A stretch of DNA of 64,000 bases from assembly GCA_947598205.1 (NCBI GenBank), contig CANQFB010000004.1, positions 1 through 64,000 of the forward strand, read 5' to 3'. This stretch comes from an uncultured Clostridia bacterium (GTDB taxonomy: Bacteria; Bacillota; Clostridia; Christensenellales; Borkfalkiaceae). A model generated the notes under the pieces. That model made no database searches. It saw only the letters and a list, made by a program, of their open reading frames with translations, and was not told the origin of the DNA. Positions within the stretch are counted from its first letter, which is position 1. Each line of letters starts with the position of its first letter. Below are positions 10,501 through 19,500 of this stretch, piece by piece. Position numbers and translations under genes: made by a program.

Positions 10501-13500
10501 GATCGGTCTGCGTATCGTACACATAGTTGATCGTCTTCACATATTTACCGTCTGCGCGAGGTGTGAAATCTTCGATGGCATATTCGCTCACGAGCGTGAT
10601 CTGATAGGTGTTCGGCGTATAGTTCGCGTGAATGGTCATATTCCCTGTGAAACTGCTCACCGTAACGTCCCATCCCGCAAAAGTGTAGCCCGTGCGTTCA
10701 GGCGCATCAGGATAGTTAAGCGGATCCTCATAGTGCCCCGTCTTTTTGTCCGAGGTTCCGTTGCCGAAGTCGAAGGTGACCGTGTAGTCGATATACTCCC
10801 ATTCTGCCCTGTATTCGACGGTAGGCTGATTGTAGAAGTCAAGGCCGCGGTGATCTTCGTTATGGAGCTTTTCGTTGGGGCAACGGAAGCCGATGATCTT
10901 TCCGACCTTCGTTGTGATATAGGGAAGATCGATATAATTCTCGGGATCGTACGTCCAGTGGAACCCCTTCGTATATGCCCCTTTGGCTTCGTCCCACGAA
11001 TAGCCGGCCGCTTCGAGCTCTGCAGTGGTGACCTGATATTTCTCCGCGTCCACCTTTTCTATAATAAATACCAATTCATATGTATTTGCCTGCGCTTGGG
11101 CAGAGATCGTCATGCCCGCTTTGAAATCGTTCGGATTGGGCTTCACCCATTCGTAGGTGTACCCGTCCTGACGGAATGAAGGGTTCTTCTTCAAGAACGA
11201 TTCAATATCGGGATAGGAGAGCGTCGCGTAGAGTTCCTTTGTGTTGGGCTCGAAAACAACCTCCTGCGTGCCCAAAACCTGATCCTGAAGTTTGTAGGTG
11301 ACGGTGGTAAACTGCCCTTCGAGATAGGTTGTGGCGTTCCAATCCACTTTCTGCAACTTCGCGTCCATTCCGCGTTTGAGTTGTCCGGCAATATCTTCCG
11401 TCAAATCCGAATAGCCGTCATCCCAAACATATTCGGGATTGCGGAGACCGAGATTCGCATTGATATTCACGACGCTTGCAATGGAGAACTTCGGGATTTC
11501 GATACTGCGAAGGACGCCCTTTTCTACGCCGAGCTTGACGGTGATGTTGCCGAAGGAATCGCTGTTCGTGAGCCCCGCGCCGTTCAGAACAAGGGTATAG
11601 AGCAGGTTTTTAAGGCCGTTTGTATCGCCTTGGTCTTCATAGGTACAACTATCGATATATTTGTAGAACAAGCCGCCGATATCGGAAGGCGCGGCGGGCG
11701 TCGTTCCGCCCGACGGGATCGCATTCATGATGGTCTTGATAAGATCCTCGCTCAAGTTGAACATGAAGCAGATATTATTCATCATGGTCTGCGTATCCTT
11801 CGCGAAATTGGCAAGCGGCATCGCGCGGTAGATGACGATTTTCTCGTTGAGGAGTTCCCGCTCGGAATTATTTCTTCCGCCGAAATCGGACGTCTGTTCG
11901 CGGCGCATATAGAGCATACCGTCCGCAATGGTGATGTCGAGCACGGTATCGCCCTTGATGATAGTGCTGTCACCGGCAAGTCCCGCCAAAACATTATAAA
12001 CGCCGTCATAGGAGAGTTTTGCATTCAGCGAAATCTGATTGTTTGCATCGAAGTTGACGGTGAGCCCGAGCACATTGATCTCGATCGTCTCGATATTGAT
12101 GCCGATGATCGATAGGTCGAGGTGCAATTTTCCGTCCACGAAGAACAGATCGTTGCGGACGTATTCGCCTTCTGCGGCGATGTGCTGATCGACCTCTTCC
12201 TCTGTCGCCAAGTGGGTCGCCGTGCGGGCGAGGGCGAGAAGGAGCTCATCGACGCCCTTCACGTCGAAGACCTTATCATCCGCCTTGATCTCGGGCAGGA
12301 TGCTTTCGGCATTGCGGTCGAACTCGAAGGTGAGATCCGTGGTCTTTTTATAGGTCGCATCGCCCGACTGCTCGTCTTTCGTCGTGGTGACGCCGAGCAT
12401 GGCAAGGTAGGTGGAACCATCTTCTGCCGCCTCGGAGGACTTGAAGCTGAGCACGACATCGCCGAAAGATATGTCGAAGCCCTTATCGGAGCCCTCGCCC
12501 CCCTCTGCGATGGTATCGATCTTCTGCGCCTCGTTGGTATCTTTGAGGAGCAAATCGAGGATGGTGGGCACGAGGCTGACGCCCAGACCCTTGAGGCGGG
12601 CGGCCATCTCTTCGCCATACTCCCTGCCGCTGATCCAAGGCCTGATGAGGTAATCGCTGACGTAATCCACGGCGTCGAGACCCGTCAAAGCGGCGACGCC
12701 CGAGAGAATGGTCATCACTTCGTCGGCGGGGGCGTAGATGCGAAGAGGGTCGTACTTCTTCTTGTCCTCATCGGAGAGCTCGCTCTCATCCCCGACTTTG
12801 GAGATGACGATAAAGAAGTCGAGCGGGCTGACCTCCCCTTTCTTCTCCTCCGTGCCCGTAGTCTCGGGATCGAGATCGGCGATATAGATGTCGATAAAGA
12901 GATTATCGGGCTTGGTCGTATTCGTCCCGTCGCTCACCGAGCCCGCCGTGACAAAGAGTTTGAAGTGCACGAAGAGATCGCTATCTACCCAAAGGTTGTT
13001 GCCGTCCATCTCGAGATGGATGGGGAAGGTATTGTTCGAGCAATACTCCATCTTGCCCGTAATATTGTAGACGAGCCCTGCGTCTTCGTATGCATCGACA
13101 TACATGGCGGTGTTCGTGGAGAACACGTTCCCGTTCACACTGGCGGTGAGGTTGGGCTCGGAGACAAGGGCGACCGCATCGCCCGCATAGCCGAGCATTT
13201 CGATGAACTCACTGAGCTTGTAGAAGTCGCCCGCGAGCTCGGGGAAGTCTCCCGTGAAGACTGCCGTATCCACGGTCGCCGTGAGGATGGTCTTCCTCTC
13301 TTCCTCCGTTTTCTTGCCGTTCGTGACGGTGAGCTTGAGGCCGAGGAAGCCGCGCCCGTCAAACTTCGTCTCGTCGAGAAGGTCGATGGAGACGGCCTCG
13401 CCGAGGTTGAACTGAAGGAAGCTCTCCTTCACGCTCTCTTCGGGGTTGAGCGCGGCGGGCACGATCTGCACTTCGCCCATATCGTAGGAGGCCTTGGCCG

Positions 13501-16500
13501 CATCCGCCGCATCCGCCGCCGTCTTACTGCCGCCGAGGAAGTCGATCAGATCTTGCAGGACTTCGACGATGCCTTCCAAGCTTCCGACGAGCTGGTCGCG
13601 GCTGAACTCGCCCGAGACGTTCTTCTTGATGTCGGCGAGCGTCGTTTTCACGCGTTCGATGAGCCCCTTCACGGCGTCGATGAGGTCGCCGATATCCGAG
13701 AAGGCGAACTCCACGCCGAAACTGCCGACTTGCAGTTTCGCGTTCTGCCCCTCGATGCGGAGCTTGACGTTGACAGAGCCGAGCGAGGCGTCGAGATAGA
13801 ACTTCTTCTCCTCGTTCGCCTTCCACGAGAAGATGCCCTCGTTGATCTTGAGTTTGGTCTCGCCGAAGGAGAGTTCGCCCGCGAATTCGATCGCCTGCGC
13901 CTCGATGAGATCGACGACGCGGGAGACGATGGGCGTGATGTCGTGGTATGAGCCATCGTCGAGCTCTTCGAGGACGGGCGTGCGCGTCGTGCCGTAGAGG
14001 TCGATCTTGACCTTCTCGCCGACCGCGATCTTGAGTTCGCCCTCCGAGATGTTGATGCCGATCTTGCCGAGGTCGAAGTTGACGCCGAGAAGGTCGAGAA
14101 GCTCCTTCGATTGAATTGCGATGGCGAGGCTGTCGCCCTCTGTTGCGATCGTTTCGGTGAGCGCTATGATGTCGCCGAGTTTGAGGCCGAGGAACTTGCC
14201 GAGCGCCTCCTCCTGCTTGGGGGTGAGGGCGATGGGCGCGGCGGACCTTGCGCGGCCCTTTGCTTCCCCGCTATCCTTCGCCTGCTTGATGAGGCGGATG
14301 ACTTCGGAGACGTTCGCCATGAGCTTGACGTTTTCGCCCGCTTTCACATAGAGGACGACGTCCTTCTCCCCTTCTGCCCCATTGCGGTCCTTGAGCACAT
14401 AGATGATGTCGAGGTCAAGGGAACCGAGTCTGAGCGTACCCTGTGCCATCGTGAAGTCCTTCTTGAACATGAAGGTGAGGGTGAACTCCTTCCCGCCGAT
14501 CGTGGCCTGAATATCGGCCTGCAACGCCGCCGATTCGGTGAAGAGCTTCTTCACCATCCTGCCGTATTTGAAGACGTCGATATAGCTTGCGAGCTCCGCC
14601 TTTTTCTCTTCGCCGAGCTCCGTCTTTTCGCCCTTCGAGATGGCGACGGAGAGGGAGACAGGGCTTCCCGAAAGGGCGGCCTCCGCTTCCACTTTGAAGA
14701 TGCTCTGCGAGATGATAAGGCCTACGTCCTCGAGCGAGAACTTTCCGCCGAGAAGGGACTGCACCTTTTCGCCGAGAAGGCCCATGAGCTTCTCGCCGCT
14801 TACCGTGAGGGTAAGAACGTTCTCATCTTCCGTGAGGGAGAATGCGCCGAAGGCCATCCCGTCGGCATTGAGAATGGCGGCCGCGGCATAGCCGAGCGCG
14901 CGGGTGCGGGCCGTATCCGCCTCTTCGCCCGAAACGTTCTTGAACAGACTCTTGAAAAGATCGAGAATATCCTCCGTCTTGGCCTTGATCTTGATGCCGT
15001 CGAGGTCGAGATAGATCATGCCCTCCGCATTTTCGTAGACAAAGTTGAAATCCTTGTGTTTTTCCTGATATGTAAGGGTGATGACGCCCTCCATGAAGGC
15101 GTTGCCCTTCACGACGTTGAGCTTGAGGCCGACGGTGAGATCTCCCGAGGCGACGGAAAGTTCGATCGTCTTCGCCTGCTCCGCGAAGATGTCCGCCGCC
15201 CACTTGACGTATTGGAGAACGTCGGTGTAATTTTCTGCGCCGTCCCCTTCGGAGAAGGCAGTAAACTGTGCCGAACGGCCCAAGACGATCGTAGCGCCCA
15301 GCGCTTCGAGGGTAGCGTTGCCGCATTTCTCGACGGTGCCATCCGCTCCAAAGACGCTCTTCCCGACGGTGAGCTTTACATCGCCGAGGGCGATCTCCTT
15401 CTTGAGAAGTTTTTGAAGAAGCCCCGTACCGTTGAGGAGGATGGAGATGCCGCCCTCCCCCTCTTCGACGGTGAAGAAGTTATCGAGTTCGAGCGTGAAG
15501 AGATCCTTCAAAACGGAGAGAAGTTTATCCGTCTGCTCCTCGTTCAGGATCGCCATGGGGGCGTTCCGCACAGAGCGCGCCCTGCCCTTTGCGCCCTTGA
15601 TGAGCTCTTCGAGATAGGAGACCGCCTCCTTGGCGTCGAGGGCGATCTTCGCGCCGTCGAGATCGATGTAGAGCTTGCCGCCCGTATAGACGACGCCGAG
15701 AACGATGGAAGAATCGCCCTTTTCGATCGTGACATTGGCGCGGATATTCTTCTCCTTGACGGCGATGTAGACGTCGCCCTTCACGGAAAGGGGCGCCTCA
15801 TCCTTCGAGGTGTAGGAGATGCTGATCCCGAGATATTCGCTCGAAGCGAGCGCGGCAAGGGTATCCGCGTAGTCCGAAAGATCGGTATAGGCGGCGAGCT
15901 CTTCCTCTGTAGGAAGGACGGGCGCCGTATCGGTCCCGCCGAGCGTGACCTGCAAGCCGAGCACGGAGAGCGCGAGGCTGTCTTTTCCGAGTTTCACGCC
16001 GATGTCGCCGAGCTCGAAACTGCCGAGCGAGATTTTGAGCTTTTCGAGGAGCTGCGTGCCGTCGATCATGAGGGTGAGGACGTCCTTTTCGGCGTTCTCG
16101 GAGAGCGCGAAGAGCGAATCAAAGCCCGTGAAGACGCCTTGGAATGCGTCGGTGAACGTGTTCGTCAGGGTCTTATCCGTTCCCGAGAAGCCGAAATAGG
16201 CCGCGAGAAGGGCGACGGACGCCGCCGACTTCGCCTTGAATTTCATGACGCCGTTCGAGCCGTCGAGGGCGATATAGGCCGTGCCGTCCCGATAGGCGAA
16301 CGTAGCGTGCTTCGAGGTCGTCCCGTAGGTGATGGTGAATTCACCCGATGCGACCTTAGACTTGGGCGCGAAGGAGGCGCTTCCCGTTATGGTGAACTCC
16401 TCTTTTGTGAAGCCCAGCCCGATCTCGAAGGCGTCTTTGCGGAAGAGATCGACCGCAAAGTCGATATACTTCACGATGTCGATATAATCATCTTTATCTT

Positions 16501-19500
16501 CGGGCGTATCCGTTGCCGTCTTTTCCGACTTCGAGAGGATGGCGCCGAGGGAGAATTTCTCCGCCGAAAGGGAGAGGCCGAGCTTCCCTTCTGCGATCCC
16601 GAGGCCGATGGTCTGAAGCTCGAAGTCCGAGCCTAAAAGTTCCGTGAGCTTCCGGCCGTCGACGGCGAGTTGCAACATGCCGTCCTCTTCCGCGATGCCG
16701 AAGAGATCGCCATTCGCGGCGGCCGCCGCAACGGTGAAGAATGCCGCCGCCGCGGGTTCTTTGGTTTTGAGCTTATCGATGAGGGTCTTCACATCCTCGA
16801 TGCTCGCCTTGAGCTTGAGGCCGGCGACCGAGAGATAGAGCACCCGTTCGCCCTCCGCCTTCTCATAGTAGAGGGTGAGGGTGAAGGACTTCCCGCCCAC
16901 GGAAAGGGTGAGCGTGCCGCCCGCGAGCGCGCCGCTCGTCCAGATGTCTATAGTCCCTTTCACGGAAATTTCCGTGCCGCCCGCATTGAAGGAGAGTTCT
17001 TCGATCTCGAGGGCGAGGACTTCGGAGCGGAAGAGCTGGTCGAGATATTTCGCATATTGGAGGACGTCGGCATATTTTTCTGTGCCGTCCCCTTCGGCGA
17101 AGAGCTCGAATCCCTCCGTACTGCCCTTCGCGGTGACGGTCGCGCCGAGGACGGAGAGCTTGATGCCGCCCGCTTTCTGCACTTCGATGGTGACTTCGCC
17201 AAGAGCGATATCTTTCTTGAGAAGTTTTTGAAGAAGTTCCGTTCCGCTGACGGTGAGGGTCAGAGAATCCGCCCCCTCCGCATTGCTCTCTGTAAGTTTG
17301 AAATAATCGTCTAAATCGAGGGAGAGAAGCGTCTCGAGGATGCCGAGAAGTTTATCCTTCTGCTCCGCGGTGAGCGAGGCCGCGGCGGGAAGGTCGGCGG
17401 GGGCATAGAGCGGTCGCCGCCCGCGGGTCTCTTCCTTCGTGAAGAGCCCCTTCACGAGGTCGATCGCCTTTTGCGTATCCGCCTTGATCTTCGCGCCGTC
17501 GAGGTCGATGTAGAGCATGCCGTTCTCGTAGACGACGCCGACGCGGAAGGTCATCCCGTTCACCGAAAGGGTGAGGTTTGCCCGCGCCTTCTTCTCTTTG
17601 AGGGCGATCTGAATGCTCCCCTCTGCGCGCACGTCCTTTTCATCGTAATTGACGCCGATGGTGAGATAATCTTGCTTGAAGATATTTACAACGCCGTCGA
17701 GATAGCCCGAAAGGTCGGTATAGCCCGCCTTATCATCTTCCGAGAGTTCGGGAAGGGTCACCTTGAGCCCCGTCACCTCGCAATGGAAGCCCTTGACGGA
17801 GGCATAGAGATAGTTCTCCGCGATCTGGAGATCAACCTCGCCGAGATCGAATTTGACGCCGAGCGCCTTCAGAAGGGCGGAACCGTCGATAAGGACGGTG
17901 AGGATCTGCTCCTCGCCCTCCGTTTCATGCAGGGAAAGAAGCCCGCCGAGGCTCGTATCGAGCGCCTTTGCGAGGCTGTCGAAGCCCACATCCTTCGTCC
18001 CCGAGAGGCCGAGATAGCCCGCGAGAAGGGCAATCGCCCCCGTCGTCTGCGCCTTGAAGCGATAGGAAGGCGCAAGAGGCGTGCCGAGGGAGAGATAGAA
18101 CCAGCCGTTCTCATAGATAAACGAGGCCTCTTTCGCCGCCTCTTTATAGATGAGGATGAGATCGCCGCGGGCGAGCTTCTTGGCGGTGTCGAAGGAGACG
18201 TCGGCGCGGATCCTGAGATCGCCGCTCTCAAAGGAGGCCGCGACCTTATAGGTATTCTGCGAGAAGAGATCGATGAGATATTCGGCGTATTGCACGATGT
18301 CGATATATCCCTCCGTGCTTTCCTGCGCAAAGCCTTCGCCGCCGCGCACCGTAAGGGTGAGCTTCCCTTCCGCCGCGCGAAGGGAGATCTCTCCCTCCGT
18401 ATTCACGGAAAGTTCTATATCGCCGAGGCCGAAGGAGAGACCGAGTGCGCCGAGAAGTTCCGTTCCCTTGACGGTGAGGGAAAGCGTTCCTCCCTCTTCC
18501 GTCTTGTTCTCCGTGAGGGAGAGGAATTCGCCGAGGTCGAAGGAGAGCAACTTTTCGAGCACGGTGAGTTCCTCTTCGGAGAGGTCGGCCGCGGCGGCCC
18601 GCTCTCTTCCCCTGCCCGTTTCCCCATCTTTTTTACCGATGAGCTCCTTGATGAGCCCGATCGCTTCCCGGATATTGGCCTTGACCTTGATGCCGTCGAT
18701 GGAGAGATAGACGGTGTTCTCCTCCTTTGTCCAAAGAAGGACGACGGCGTGATCCGCCTTCCCGCCTTCCCGATCACGATAGGTAAGGGTGAGGTCGCCC
18801 TTCGCGGCGGAGCCGTCTACCATGACCGAGACCGTGCCGCCGAGCGATATGTTCTCGCCCGCAAAGGAGACGTCGAGCAAGACTGCCTTCGCGCCCGCGA
18901 ACTTGGAGACTGCGCCGAGGTATTCGGTAATATCGAGATAGCCTTCGGCGGCGGGCGTGAAGGGATCGCCCGCATTGGCCGTGATGAGGATGGAGCCGAG
19001 TTTGATCGTCGCGCCCTCTCCTGTGACGGCAAAGCGGAGATCGCCCGCATCGAAGTCGATGCCGAAGAGCGAGAGGAGCTCCCCGCTCGACAGGGTGATA
19101 TGGAGCGCGCCGTCTGCCTCCCAGAGCTCGGGAATGAGCTTCGAGAAATCTGCCGAAAGGATGGCGAGGAGGACGTCGGTCTCCTCTTCCCCGCCGCCCA
19201 AACCGAGGAGGCCGCCGAGAAGTTCCGCGCCCTCCTGCGCGTTGACCTTCAGGCGGATATTGTCGATGCCGAGGTAGATCTCGCCGCCGAAATAGAGAAT
19301 GTCCGCCGTCTTGGACTTCGTGCCCGAGGCGAGGGTGAGCGCCGCCTCCACGTTGAAGGATTTAAGGTCGATATCCACTTTGCCCGCGATCGCGAGGTCG
19401 CCGAAGGAGGCGTCGAGGCCGAGGGCGAGATAACCGCTCTGATAAATATCGGCGATCGCCTTGGCATAGGGCACGATCTCGGAACCTTCTGCCGAATATT

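Noticed and set aside
8087-13951. Several plus-strand ORFs antisense to the giant gene (395, 359, 253, 244, 609 aa)
   Set aside because: Shadow ORFs opposite a coherent coding frame with recognisable repeats
14111-16636. 841-aa plus-strand ORF antisense to the giant gene
   Set aside because: Same codon-bias artefact; no RBS or domain motifs
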